Assembly (NCBI GenBank): GCA_038993745.2
Contig: CP160629.1
Span: 2,294,001-2,358,000, forward strand
Length of the DNA: 64,000 nt
Direction: 5' to 3'
DNA from: Aliivibrio fischeri
GTDB taxonomy: Bacteria > Pseudomonadota > Gammaproteobacteria > Enterobacterales > Vibrionaceae
Below are positions 16,439 through 26,528 of the stretch, piece after piece. The translations under genes were made by a program, and so were the position numbers. The number at the start of each line of letters is the position of its first letter. Position 1 is the stretch's first letter. The notes beneath the pieces were generated by a model. That model had not been told where the DNA came from. It did no database searches and saw nothing but the letters and a program-made list of their open reading frames with translations.

Positions 16439-17824
16439 TTAATTCAGCATTTCACCTTTGTACTCACCAGTTAAGGTTTTCAAATAAGCGCTAATATCTT
16501 CAACTTCACTTTTAGATAAAGTCACACCAACTTGGTATTGCGCCATTGCAGCAACTGCGTCATCTAGTGTTTCGGCACTACCATCATGGAAATAAGGTGC
16601 TGTTAGTGCAATATTTCTTAACGTCGGAACTTTAAAACGGTTCATATCATGTGCTTTACTCGTCACATTAAAACGACCATTATCCACCTCAGATACATTA
16701 CCTCGCTCACCAAAGTAATCCGCTTTTAATCCCATGACTTCAAACGTTTGTCCACCCATTGCTTGACCAGCATGACACGTCGAACATTTGTTTTGTTTAA
16801 ATAATTCATAGCCGTGTTGCTCTTGCTCATTTAATGCTAATGCATCGCCTTTTAAGAATTGGTCAAATCGGCTATTCGGAGTGATCAAGGTTTTCTCAAA
16901 CTCAGCAATCGCATCGGTGATGTTTTCACCCGTGATCCCATCAGGGTAAATCTTAGCAAAGGTCGCTTTCATCTCTTCATCAAGTTCAAGCTTACCTGTA
17001 ATTTGCTCCCATGATGCAGAACCCATCTCGATAGGATTCATCGGTGGTCCACCCGCTTGCTCTTGTAAGTCATTCGCACGACCATCCCAGAATTGGTGGA
17101 TATTATAAGATGAGTTAAACACCGTCGGCGCATTAATTGGGCCTTTTGAACCATTAATACCAGTTGATGTAGTTAATCTATCTACTCCGCCCGTTGACAG
17201 TGAATGACAGCTAGAACAAGCTACCGTGTTATCACCAGAGAGACGTTTATCATGGTATAACGCATCACCTAATGCCACTTTTTGCTCATCTACAGTGACA
17301 TGTGCGTTAATCGGTTGAACCGCTTCGTATTTATATTCACTACTAGCCAATGAGTGTTTATTCTTTTGTTCCTGCTTTATCCAAGCGCGTAGAGTATGTT
17401 TTTCTTCATTAGATAAACTTGATCTCCAGTGCATCGACAAATACGCTTTTGGTGGCATTGATTCATCATTCAATACACCACTGATTTTAGCTAAGGCAAC
17501 ATCTGAAACTTCATTGCCAACTTGAAAACTATTTAATACATCATCAAATTGGAAATGACGTAGTCCACTCTCCACATCTTTTTGCATGATCTGTTTAGCG
17601 ATTGGAAAGTTAGCATAAAAAGGCATTTCGCTATTTTCAGTATGGCAGTAACCACAGCCGTTCTCTGTTAATACTTTAAACGCAGCAGAAGAGATTGGGT
17701 CATCTTTAATCTGTGCTTGAGCTAATTTTCTTTGGCTAAGCGCTTCATCTGATGAATCAACAATGTAAACCGTTCCAAGATAAGCAACGACGCCTAAACC
17801 AACTACTAATCCTATTTTTTTCAT
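16439..17824 (-). CDS. ccp: Triheme cytochrome c peroxidase, YhjA/Ccp type
   Basis: 461 residues from ATG 17824, which has GGAG nine bases upstream; an earlier ATG at 17884 would spoil the N-terminal anchor MKKIGLVVGLGVVAYLGTVY. Three c-type heme sites are visible: CGYCH (57-61) in an extra N-terminal domain, CSSCH in the first peroxidase domain and CSTCH in the second. This is the layout of the E. coli quinol peroxidase YhjA (465 residues). WDGRANDL and FKVPTLRNIALTAPYFHDGS are family marks. It would reduce H2O2 at the periplasmic face using quinol-derived electrons. A candidate FNR site lies upstream. Confidence 0.9.
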   Translation of the reverse strand: MKKIGLVVGLGVVAYLGTVYIVDSSDEALSQRKLAQAQIKDDPISSAAFKVLTENGCGYCHTENSEMPFYANFPIAKQIMQKDVESGLRHFQFDDVLNSFQVGNEVSDVALAKISGVLNDESMPPKAYLSMHWRSSLSNEEKHTLRAWIKQEQKNKHSLASSEYKYEAVQPINAHVTVDEQKVALGDALYHDKRLSGDNTVACSSCHSLSTGGVDRLTTSTGINGSKGPINAPTVFNSSYNIHQFWDGRANDLQEQAGGPPMNPIEMGSASWEQITGKLELDEEMKATFAKIYPDGITGENITDAIAEFEKTLITPNSRFDQFLKGDALALNEQEQHGYELFKQNKCSTCHAGQAMGGQTFEVMGLKADYFGERGNVSEVDNGRFNVTSKAHDMNRFKVPTLRNIALTAPYFHDGSAETLDDAVAAMAQYQVGVTLSKSEVEDISAYLKTLTGEYKGEMLN

Positions 17825-18021
17825 TATTATCTCCTGCAATACGAATATGCGCACACGATAAAGTGAAAAAAAGAGGCTTACCAAGGAAGAAATATCATGA
17901 GAATCATCGCTTTAATCGATACTTCAAAAATGCAACATTAAATAACCTTACTTTTCATCATGATAAATTACACTCGGCTTTTATATGTGTAATTTTTGTT
18001 AAATTATTAGCAACCAATTCC

Positions 18022-18035
18022 TTATTTTAGATCAA
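18022..18035 (-). promoter_or_regulatory. Candidate FNR site upstream of ccp
   Basis: TTGATCTAAAATAA on the minus strand matches TTGAT-N4-ATCAA at 8 of 10 positions. It lies about 200 bases before the ccp start, and FNR control is known for E. coli ccp (yhjA). The rest of the 318-base gap (17825-18142) is AT-rich and holds the pdxY terminator but no gene. Confidence 0.4.
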
Positions 18036-18068
18036 TTTTATAAATTCATTTTTTAAACTAAAAATACA

Positions 18069-18110
18069 CAAAAAAGCCCATGATATGCATATTACACATC
18101 ATGGGCTCTT
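18069..18110 (-). terminator. pdxY terminator
   Basis: Arms AGCCCATGAT and ATCATGGGCT with a T-run on the minus strand, 33 bases after the pdxY stop. Confidence 0.85.
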
Positions 18111-18142
18111 CTATTTTATTTGTGATTTTTATATCGAGCTAA

Positions 18143-19012
18143 TTACGCGACTTTTTCTGCTTTTACGATAATTTCAGGAGCATTAAAACGTTCTTGTGAT
18201 GCGATAAGTTGCAGTTCATACGCGCCGCGATTGAAGGTTTCTTGCATAACAGAATCAACTGCAGCATTAGTACGTTCAAACGCATCAATTGGAGAGTAAC
18301 CAGCCATTAAATTCGCAAGCATCACACCACTGATTAAGTCACCTGCACCTACTGGTTGACGCTTTGCATCAAAATCATATAAAGGACGAGAAACATGGTA
18401 GCTTCCATCTTCAGTCGTTAATAACATTTCAAAACGATCTTTTTGAATACCAGCACGGCTTAAATGTTTAACCACCACCATTTTAACGCCCTTCTCAAGT
18501 AATTGATTATTCGCTTCAATCACTTGCTCTAAGGTGTTAATTGTCATGCCAGTTAAGCTTTCTAGTTCTAATAAATTAGGCGCGATAATATCCGCAGAAC
18601 TTAAAGCTGATTCTTTAAAGAAGGTTTCTACTTCAGGAGCAACAATGCAGCCTTTTTCTGGATGACCCATTACCGGATCACAGAAGTAAATTGCGTTTGG
18701 ATTATCTTGTTTGATTTTGTTTACCGCAGTGACAATCTCCTGACCTTGTGCTGCTGATCCTAAGTAACCACTTAACACGGCATCACAAACTTGAGTCGCT
18801 TCAATTGCTGATAAACCATCAACTAATTCTGAAATGTGGCCAGCAGGCATTGCGATGCCTTTCCAACCTTGTTGGTATTGTGTGTGATTTGAAAACTGTA
18901 CCGTATTAATAGGCCATACTTCCATTCCCATTCTTCGCATTGGAAAAACCGCAGCACTGTTGCCTGCGCAACCAAATACCACATGAGACTGAATGGAAAG
19001 AATACGTTTCAT
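18143..19012 (-). CDS. pdxY: Pyridoxal kinase PdxY
   Basis: 289 residues of the PfkB-like vitamin B6 kinase family, which phosphorylates pyridoxal to PLP in the salvage pathway. The N-terminus ILSIQSHVVFGCAGNSAAVF, the segment FSNHTQYQQGW and the late G-A-G-D box (PVGAGDLISGVMLAN) are all present. It lies just downstream of cadA on the same strand; since CadA needs PLP, the neighbourhood makes functional sense, though a hairpin between the genes suggests partial separation. Confidence 0.94.
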   Translation of the reverse strand: MKRILSIQSHVVFGCAGNSAAVFPMRRMGMEVWPINTVQFSNHTQYQQGWKGIAMPAGHISELVDGLSAIEATQVCDAVLSGYLGSAAQGQEIVTAVNKIKQDNPNAIYFCDPVMGHPEKGCIVAPEVETFFKESALSSADIIAPNLLELESLTGMTINTLEQVIEANNQLLEKGVKMVVVKHLSRAGIQKDRFEMLLTTEDGSYHVSRPLYDFDAKRQPVGAGDLISGVMLANLMAGYSPIDAFERTNAAVDSVMQETFNRGAYELQLIASQERFNAPEIIVKAEKVA

Positions 19013-19039
19013 AACATCACCATAATTTAAAATAGAGTA

Positions 19040-19055
19040 AGGGCTTCCGTGCCCT
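19040..19055 (-). terminator. Hairpin between cadA and pdxY
   Basis: Arms AGGGC and GCCCT around a 6-base loop. The T-run is weak, so it may be a leaky terminator after cadA. Confidence 0.45.
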
Positions 19056-19088
19056 AAAATAAACGATATTCCATCAAAACCCTAGGGC

Positions 19089-21227
19089 TTAATTTTGTTT
19101 TAGTACTTTCACTGTGTAACTGCCATCTTTTTGAGCATATACACCGTGAATATCAGTCTCAAAACCTGGGTAGTGAGCGCCGATTTCACATAGCATTTCT
19201 AAGAAATCAAGTACTGGGCGAGATTCAGCTGTTACCATTTCACCTGGAAGTACTAGAGGCACACCCGGTGGGTAAGGCAGGATCATATTCGCACTTACAC
19301 GGTCTACCAAATCAGCTAGAGGCACTTCTTCTACGTTACCGCGAAGCTCTTCTTGCCATGCTGCATGTGGTGTTACTTTTAGTTCAGGAAGTACATCGAA
19401 CGCTTTGAACATCAGCTCTGGTAAACGGTATTTACGAGTTAAATCGTGAATGCCTTGTGCCAGTTCTTGTACTCGCATACCTTCATAGAAACTTGGATCT
19501 TCGTTGTACAGTGAAGGAAGGAAATTTTTCACTGTTAAGTTAAGATCGAAGCCACGTTTAAAGTCCGTTAATGCACGTAGTAATTGCATTGCTTTTGATT
19601 TATCAATACCTATAGAGAATAGGAACAATAGGTTATATGGACCTGTTTTCTCTACTACGATACCGCGTTCATCTAAGTATTTAGCAACGATTGATGCAGG
19701 AATACCAGTCTCGCCCATTTCGCTATTTTCGTTCATTCCTGGAGTTAATAGCGTTACTTTGATTGGATCAAGGTACATGTGATCATCATCGATGTCCTTG
19801 AAGCCGTGCCATGAATCTTTTGGATCCAGTTTCCAACATTCAGTTGTATCGATGTTTTCTGGTTGCCATACATCAAAGAACCAGCTGTCACTTTCACTTT
19901 GAAGACGTTTGATCTCTTTACGGAAACGAATCGCACGGTCAATTGAGTCTTGGATCAGTTTCTTACCTGTATTACCACGCATCATTGCCGCAGCAGTTTC
20001 AGTTGATGCAACAATACCGTATTGAGGTGATGTTGATGTGTGCATCATGAACGCTTCATTGAATGATTCTTTATCAAATTCACCTTTTACGTGGATCATT
20101 GATGCTTGAGAGAACGCAGCCAGTAATTTATGAGTTGATTGTGTTTCGTAGAACACTTTACCTGGAATTGCTTCGCCACTCATACCACACTTACCTTCAT
20201 AAATTTTGTTGAAGTTAGTGTAAGGAACCCAAGCACTATCAAAGTGGATGTATTTAGTATCTAGCGTTTCTTTAATGTATTGAGTGTTATACAGAAGACC
20301 ATCGTAAGTTGAGTTAGTAATAACCGCATAACCTGGCATGGTTGCGTTTGGTGTTGCTGCTACTTTTTGCTCAATCACTTCACGAGTAAATTCGCTTTGT
20401 GGGATGCCACCTAAAATACCGTAAGCATTACGTGTTGGACGGAAATAAATAGGTGTTACATCACTCATCATCATCATGTGAGTCAGTGATTTGTGACAGT
20501 TACGGTCAACAAGCACTGTACTTCCTGCTGGTGCTGAGTACATGCCTACAATTTTGTTTGATGTAGAAGTACCGTTAGTTACGATGTAAGAGCTATCTGC
20601 ATTAAACGTACGAGCAATGTACTCTTCAGCTTCTTTATGAGGACCAGAGTGATCAAGTAATGAACCTAGTTCAGGCATTGAGATTGATACGTCCGCTTTA
20701 AATGCGTTTGGACCGTAGAAATCATAAAATATGCTGCCCGCAGGACTTTTTTGGAAAGCCGTACCGCCCATGTGGCCAGGAGTACAGAAAGTATATTTAC
20801 CCTCTTCTACGTATTTGAATAATGCCTTAGTAAACGGAGGCATGATCTGATCTTTGTACTCTTCAGTCGCTTGATTAATTTTCAGAGCGATGTCGTCAGC
20901 CATATCTAACGCATATTCGAAGAAGTGCAGATTTAGACGTAAATCAGTTAATGAAATATCTAATGTTGAATGTTGGTTTGCAAATGCATATAGCGGCAGT
21001 TTTTCATTCAACGCATTAATTTCAGAACACAAATCTAGTGAGTATTTATCCCAGTCAAATAACACACCACAAATACGTGGGTTCATTTCAATCATTTTAT
21101 ATAGATCTTGTGCATCTACTGGGTAAACCACTTTGTAGCCTGCTTTTTCTAAAGAAGCATGCAATTCGCGAACTGGCTCTTCTTTAAAGAAAACACCTGA
21201 GTGATTTAGGATAGCAAAAATATTCAT
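19089..21227 (-). CDS. cadA: Inducible lysine decarboxylase CadA
   Basis: 712 residues, nearly collinear with E. coli CadA (715). It decarboxylates lysine to cadaverine, consuming a proton, as part of acid resistance. Domains are the N-terminal wing (1 to about 130), the PLP-binding aminotransferase-fold core with YTFCTPGHMGGTAFQKSP and the PLP-lysine motif ETQSTHKLLAAFSQ (Lys near 367), and the C-terminal domain ending with GAHYPGFETDIHG. It is downstream of cadB in the same orientation, with cadC nearby, so induction by low pH plus lysine through CadC is expected. Confidence 0.97.
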   Translation of the reverse strand: MNIFAILNHSGVFFKEEPVRELHASLEKAGYKVVYPVDAQDLYKMIEMNPRICGVLFDWDKYSLDLCSEINALNEKLPLYAFANQHSTLDISLTDLRLNLHFFEYALDMADDIALKINQATEEYKDQIMPPFTKALFKYVEEGKYTFCTPGHMGGTAFQKSPAGSIFYDFYGPNAFKADVSISMPELGSLLDHSGPHKEAEEYIARTFNADSSYIVTNGTSTSNKIVGMYSAPAGSTVLVDRNCHKSLTHMMMMSDVTPIYFRPTRNAYGILGGIPQSEFTREVIEQKVAATPNATMPGYAVITNSTYDGLLYNTQYIKETLDTKYIHFDSAWVPYTNFNKIYEGKCGMSGEAIPGKVFYETQSTHKLLAAFSQASMIHVKGEFDKESFNEAFMMHTSTSPQYGIVASTETAAAMMRGNTGKKLIQDSIDRAIRFRKEIKRLQSESDSWFFDVWQPENIDTTECWKLDPKDSWHGFKDIDDDHMYLDPIKVTLLTPGMNENSEMGETGIPASIVAKYLDERGIVVEKTGPYNLLFLFSIGIDKSKAMQLLRALTDFKRGFDLNLTVKNFLPSLYNEDPSFYEGMRVQELAQGIHDLTRKYRLPELMFKAFDVLPELKVTPHAAWQEELRGNVEEVPLADLVDRVSANMILPYPPGVPLVLPGEMVTAESRPVLDFLEMLCEIGAHYPGFETDIHGVYAQKDGSYTVKVLKQN

Positions 21228-21347
21228 TTTATATCTCCAAGACGAAGAGAGGCGCTCCCCATCATTTTGATGGTGAGGTAGTGGAGCGCCGCTAGGGGTA
21301 AAACTTACTAAGTTGGTAGCGTTAACTGTTTACGCTATCGAGTGACA

Positions 21348-22681
21348 TTAATGGGCTACTGCTTCTGCAGTTACATGTTGCTCTGATTGTTTCAGACCCA
21401 TTTTTTTTGCGTAGAACATAAGGATGACAAGTGACACGATAAAGGTTGCAGTTAGTGTTGCACCTTCTGCACCAGCCAGTGCAATCATGCAGAACACACA
21501 AGCAATACCTGAGAAGAACATGGTAAAGCCGCTGCGTGTTGTCATACCTTCGAAACGAATTAAGTTAATGCTTGAGTAGAAGTAAGGAAGCATTGTTAGT
21601 AGTACGGCATCAGTCGTTAACTGATTAAATAAGTCAGCAGTGTGAGCTGATTGAGAACTGAATACAGTTAGTGCAACCATCAGTGCTGTCATTTTAAGTG
21701 AAGCTAGGATTAGACCTTTTTTCGCTACACCATTTTTATCTGTTTCGCCGTAGATTTTAGGGAAGTTACCATCGTGAGCTGCACGTTTACCGGCTTCACC
21801 TACCAACATCATCCAAGAACCTAGAGAAGTGAAACACGCTAATGCTGTGAATGCTGCAACAAATGGCGCTGACCAGCTACCGAAGATCTCAGTGGTTGCT
21901 AGCGCAAATGGAGCACCAGATGCAGCTACTTCTGCAGCAGGAAACATACCGCTGATTACTTGAGTTGATAGAATGTAAATCACACCGGCAATCGCTGTAC
22001 CTAACATTGTTGCTAGAGGAACGGTGCGTTTTGGATTTTTAACCATACCTGATGATACTGCTGCTGATTCAACACCAACAAATGACCATAAACAGATAAG
22101 AACAGCACTAATAATAGCGTGAGTACTTGTACCTGAAGATACATTCCAGTTTTGACTATATAGTGTCGGGTCAAAGTGTCCCCAACCAACAATCGCCGTA
22201 CCAACAACAGGAATAAGGATAAGACCTAAACCTAATGTACATAGACGACTTACCCAGCTACCACCTAGTAAATTAACTAAGGTAAATAACCATACCGATG
22301 CAATCGTCGCTGCAGCTGCAGGGATAGGGTCATTCAACGCAGGGAAGAAAACGGATAAGTAAGATACACCAGTAATAGCGATAGCTAAGTTACCAATCCA
22401 GTTTGCGTGGTAGTAAAGCACACCAGTTTGGAAACCAAATACAGGAGACACTTCACCAGCATAAGCGATTGGACCACCCTCTTGAGGGTTTTTCGTTGCT
22501 AAGCGAGCAAAAACAAATGCCAAACTTAACGCACCAACCAAACAGATAATCCAACTAAAAATAGATACTGAACCAACCGCTGCTAATGAAGAAGGTAATA
22601 GTGCAATACCACTCCCATCATGTTGCCGGCAACAACACCTGTACAGGCAATTAAGCCAATTTTTTTTGTATTCGATTCCAT
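21348..22681 (-). CDS. cadB: Lysine/cadaverine antiporter CadB, frameshifted near the N-terminus
   Basis: Inner-membrane antiporter of the APC superfamily that exchanges external lysine for cadaverine. The start at 22681 (GGAG upstream) reads MESNTKKIGLIACTGVVAGN, matching the CadB N-terminus. The frame breaks at about 22612-22616, where one base is missing after ATG ATG GG; adding it restores MMGSGIALLP and joins the long second part (from LSLAFVFARLATKNPQEGGP on). The repaired product is 444 residues, exactly the E. coli length. About 12 membrane spans. It probably forms an operon with cadA, 120 bases downstream. Confidence 0.93.
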
Positions 22682-22748
22682 AACATCTCCAAGGATCATC
22701 GAATGGGCAATTTTTTTACCCGTTATACGAAATTTTTTCTTTAAGGAA

Positions 22749-22809
22749 GCGAGATGTTATTTGAAGCAGGTCATGCAAACTCTGCTGGGGTAGATAAACA
22801 GCATCTCGC
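22749..22809 (-). promoter_or_regulatory. Structured cadBA leader with a possible 15-codon ORF
   Basis: On the minus strand AGCGAGATG and CATCTCGCT form a 9-bp stem (outer arms 22802-22810 and 22748-22756). Between them lies a short ORF (22804 to 22757, MLFIYPSRVCMTCFK). Its ATG is inside the left arm and its stop is just before the right arm, and a smaller AGCAG/CTGCT stem lies inside. The ORF has only a weak ribosome binding site. The 658-base gap between cadB and the symporter gene otherwise looks AT-rich, and I could not place CadC sites or promoters in it. Confidence 0.35.
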
Positions 22810-23339
22810 TCAAATTCTGAGGAGAAGACTACGCCCAACAAAGCGAAAAAAAATCAGGATAAAATTATCAATAAAATAATGATAAAAACATAAGCCTATT
22901 GACCTTTATTTTTTTACCCAAAATGAAAAACACACTTAAATTCAAGTGGTTAATGTTTCATTTTTATATTTATGGTGGTTTTTATAAAAAATATAAATTT
23001 ATCAAGAAGGGAATTTGCGACGGGATTATAGTGAGGTTTATCTCATCATTATAAGAATATAAAACCAATTTTTGGTGCTTAACTTCTTATTGGCTACTGA
23101 AAGAAAAAGCACAACGATTATTTTGTAAATCTTTATGCTTATACGTAAAAAAAGTACGACATATTGTTTCATTATTATTGACTAATCAAACTTCGCTGAA
23201 CTATATTAATCGCCGCAAATCCTTAGCAAACGATATTTTATACAACTTTATAACAAAGTTACTTATATTTCTTAAAGGATGGCGCTCGTTATCCATTATT
23301 TAAGAAAAATAAATTAACGATTAATAATAAGGAAATTTC

Positions 23340-24809
23340 ATGACAAACACAGATTCAACGCTTATTGAATCGATGAACGAAGTATTACTTTCGATTATCG
23401 GTAGTATCAATGGGCTTCTTTGGGGACAAGTCCTTGTTTATTTATTAGTTGGTGTGGGTGTCTACTTCACTCTGCGTCTTGGCTTTATTCAAATTCGCCA
23501 ACTAGGACACTCAATCAAAATCTTACGTAGCGGCCAAGAAATCGAAAATGGCATCAGCTCTTACCAAGTATTCTGTACCTCTATGGCAGCCCGCGTGGGA
23601 ACGGGTAACATGGCAGGTGTTGCAGTTGCATTAACTGTTGGCGGCCCTGGTGCTATCTTCTGGATGTGGCTAATTGCTCTATTTGGTATGGCAACAGCTT
23701 TCATTGAATCAACACTAGCACAAGTTTACAAAGTAAAAGATGTTGATGGTCAATACCGTGGTGGCCCAGCTTATTACATGGAAAAAGGTTTAGGCCAACG
23801 CTGGATGGGTACGCTTTTCTCTATCTTCTTAATCATCGCTTTTGGTCTAGTATTCAACGCTGTTCAAGCAAACACTATTACTGATGCTCTTAATCACTCA
23901 TTTGGTTTTGATAAAACCATTATGGGTATCGTAATTGTTGTTATCTCTGGTTTCTTTATCATGGGTGGTTTACGTCGTGTTGCTAACGCATCATCGAAAA
24001 TCGTTCCTGTTATGGCGATTGGTTACTTAGCCATTGCTCTTATCATTGTAATAATGAATATCACAGATGTACCGGCAGTATTGGTTCTTATCGTTAAAAG
24101 TGCATTTGGCTGGCAAGAAGCGGCTGCTGGTGGTGTGGCGTACACTATTGCACAAGCTATGCAATCAGGTATCGCTCGTGGTCTATTCTCAAATGAAGCG
24201 GGTATGGGTTCTGCAGCTAACATCGCAGCAAGTGCTACGCCAAACCCTAACCACCCTGCATCACAAGGTTTTGTGCAAATGCTAGGTGTGTTTGTAGATA
24301 CATTAGTTATCTGTACAGCCTCTGCGGCGATGATTATGCTTTCTGGCGTAATGGATCAACCAGATGCAACGACAGGTATCAGCCTACTTCAACAAGCACT
24401 AACTAACGAGTTAGGCGGTTGGACAAGCTACTTTATGGCACTAGCTATTCTTCTGTTCTGTTTCACATCTATCATTGCAAACTACAGCTACGCTGAAACA
24501 AACGTAATGTTCTTGAATGGTAATTCTAAGAAAGGCTTGTTTGGCTTCCGTATGTGTGTGCTAGCAATGGTTATGTTTGGTTCAGTTGCGTCTCTGCCAG
24601 TAGTATGGAACCTTGCAGATGCTTCTATGGGTATGATGGCTTTAATCAACATTGTTGCTCTAGTTCTACTATCTAAACTAGCAATCAAAGTTATCAAAGA
24701 TTACGAAGTTCAACTTAAAGCAGGAAAAACACCTGAATTTGACAGAACTAAGTTCCCTGAACTTGATGATTTAAAAGGTGCGTGGCACCCAAAGAAAAAA
24801 CAACACTAA
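23340..24809 (+). CDS. Sodium:alanine (AGCS family) symporter
   Basis: 489 residues, about 10-11 membrane spans. Family marks are TSMAARVGTGNMAGVAVALT, GGPAYYMEKGLG and GLFSNEAGMGSAANIAAS, all typical of AGCS amino acid:Na+ symporters (alanine or glycine). AAGGA lies seven bases before the ATG. It sits between cadB and cadC, divergent from cadB and convergent with cadC, so it is not part of their operons. Alanine or glycine is the usual substrate, but the cad neighbourhood makes another amino acid possible. Confidence 0.92.
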   Translation: MTNTDSTLIESMNEVLLSIIGSINGLLWGQVLVYLLVGVGVYFTLRLGFIQIRQLGHSIKILRSGQEIENGISSYQVFCTSMAARVGTGNMAGVAVALTVGGPGAIFWMWLIALFGMATAFIESTLAQVYKVKDVDGQYRGGPAYYMEKGLGQRWMGTLFSIFLIIAFGLVFNAVQANTITDALNHSFGFDKTIMGIVIVVISGFFIMGGLRRVANASSKIVPVMAIGYLAIALIIVIMNITDVPAVLVLIVKSAFGWQEAAAGGVAYTIAQAMQSGIARGLFSNEAGMGSAANIAASATPNPNHPASQGFVQMLGVFVDTLVICTASAAMIMLSGVMDQPDATTGISLLQQALTNELGGWTSYFMALAILLFCFTSIIANYSYAETNVMFLNGNSKKGLFGFRMCVLAMVMFGSVASLPVVWNLADASMGMMALINIVALVLLSKLAIKVIKDYEVQLKAGKTPEFDRTKFPELDDLKGAWHPKKKQH

Positions 24810-24829
24810 TTTAATCCACAATTAGTTAA

Positions 24830-24867
24830 AAAAAAGCCCGTCGAACTAAATTCGACGGGCTTTTTTA
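24830..24867. terminator. Bidirectional terminator between the symporter and cadC
   Basis: Arms AAGCCCGTCGAA and TTCGACGGGCTT with an A-run on the left and a T-run on the right, between convergent genes. Confidence 0.88.
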
Positions 24868-24902
24868 TTACACCAATATACTGCATGAATCGTTAATCAC
24901 GA

Positions 24903-26528
24903 TTACCCCATCAAGCGAACTTCACTTGGATTAACGGCTCGATACATAAAATAAGCAACGGTTTCTAAATCACTGTAAAATGCAAGATTTTCAGCAAGCA
25001 TATAAGTTTCAAGTGACGTATCCATAAAGAAAGCCTTGCTGTATGACTCCCCTGCTTGATCTAAGTCGCCATCTAACTCAGCAAGTTTCCCTTCTAATAT
25101 ATAAGAGAATGCTGACTCTCTATTCTTAAATGCTAGGTTAAGATAAGCTCTAGCATCTTCTTTGTTATCTTGCTTAATCGTTATCATAGCTAATGCTTCA
25201 TAGATACGAGAAGGCAATACACCGACATCCGATAAAGCATATCTAGCTTGAAGATCCTGACTTAACTTTTCAATTTTAGCGGTGTTTTCGTCCAACTCTA
25301 ATTCAGGGTTAAGCGCTGAATATGCGTTATAAGCAATGTATAACTCTGAAAGCACATAATCATTATTCGGCTCTGCTAATGCAATGTTCTCTAACAGATC
25401 TATCCCTTTTTCAAAGTTTTTTTGATCCGTTTGATTAATGAAGTGATTAGCTCGAACTAACATCTCTAATAAACCATGCTCCTTTGGTAAACCAAGCATT
25501 AATCTATTCATATCTTGTTCGGATGCCTGAACCCCTAACGCTCGCATTAAATCTTGAGATGATTGGCGCAACACATGTTCTAAATTGGCATTGGTCATTA
25601 AATATTGACGACTAAACAGCACTCGATTTGAAATATTACTGCGATACTCTACATCTAAATACGTTTTATTTTGTTGTTCTTCTACTCGTACATTCACCGC
25701 TTTTCCAGGCAAAATACCGGTAGTAAATGCGGTTTTATTTAACTGAACTCGGTAATGGCCAACACTGGCTAAATCTGCCATCAGTTTTTGACTAATGCCA
25801 TCAGCCAAATATTCAGTTTCATTATTCGAGTTACGGCTTGCGTGATAGGTAAATTCAATTAAATCAGTATCAACAGCCTTGGTTATATGAGTGGTTGTTT
25901 GCTGATAAGTAACTGAAAAAATAACCGCAATTAATACGCCAACGAGAAAAAAGTCGAACGCTAATAGCTTCCAACGATGTAAAAAGCTAAAACTCTCACC
26001 CTGCTTTTTCTTTTCGTTTGATACTTGATTAGAAATATTAGTTACAGCACGAGTTAATGGACCTGCTGGAAAAGAGAGTTGTGCAGTCTCATCTTGTTCT
26101 TTTTCTTGCTCTTCGGTGTTCAATTCAACATTATGATTCTGATTTTCATCAGCTTCTGTTGAGGTAAATGTATCGCAAGGTTTCCAATAAGGCGTATCTT
26201 CTAATCTTATTTGCTTGGTTTCTGCAACCAACTTATACCCACGTTTTGGTACCGTAACTAAATAACGAGTGTTATCTAAACGACCATCACGCAATACTTT
26301 TCGCAGTTCAAATATTGATTGTGTTACCACTTGATCGGTAACAAACGCACCATCCCATACATGTTTAATTAACTCATCTCGACAAAATACTTCACCTGAA
26401 TGCTGTGCTAAAAAGCGAAGTAAATTAATTAAACGTGGTTCAACCGACACTTCCCTATCTTGGCGATATAACTTATTTTCCTCAATAACTAGAGTCCAGT
26501 CATTAATTTGAAAACAGATCCCGACCAT
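24903..26528 (-). CDS. cadC: CadC, membrane-bound ToxR-type activator of cadBA
   Basis: 541 residues (E. coli CadC 512). The N-terminal winged helix of the OmpR/ToxR type includes EVFCRDELIKHVWDGAFVTD, SIFELRKVLRDG and YLVTVPKRGYKL. After an acidic linker, one membrane span (about residues 189-211, AFDFFLVGVLIAVIFSVTY) leads to a periplasmic sensor domain of about 320 residues with helical repeats at the end. CadC senses low pH, with lysine sensed through LysP in E. coli. It is separated from cadBA by the symporter gene. No lysP is in the window. Confidence 0.9.
   Translation of the reverse strand: MVGICFQINDWTLVIEENKLYRQDREVSVEPRLINLLRFLAQHSGEVFCRDELIKHVWDGAFVTDQVVTQSIFELRKVLRDGRLDNTRYLVTVPKRGYKLVAETKQIRLEDTPYWKPCDTFTSTEADENQNHNVELNTEEQEKEQDETAQLSFPAGPLTRAVTNISNQVSNEKKKQGESFSFLHRWKLLAFDFFLVGVLIAVIFSVTYQQTTTHITKAVDTDLIEFTYHASRNSNNETEYLADGISQKLMADLASVGHYRVQLNKTAFTTGILPGKAVNVRVEEQQNKTYLDVEYRSNISNRVLFSRQYLMTNANLEHVLRQSSQDLMRALGVQASEQDMNRLMLGLPKEHGLLEMLVRANHFINQTDQKNFEKGIDLLENIALAEPNNDYVLSELYIAYNAYSALNPELELDENTAKIEKLSQDLQARYALSDVGVLPSRIYEALAMITIKQDNKEDARAYLNLAFKNRESAFSYILEGKLAELDGDLDQAGESYSKAFFMDTSLETYMLAENLAFYSDLETVAYFMYRAVNPSEVRLMG

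Noticed and set aside
23279..23317. 12-codon ORF before the AGCS symporter
   Set aside because: The ribosome binding site is too close to the ATG, and the ORF has no notable composition.
22682..23339. Lysine riboswitch before cadB or the symporter
   Set aside because: The conserved L-box stretches (such as AGAGGUGC) are absent on both strands.
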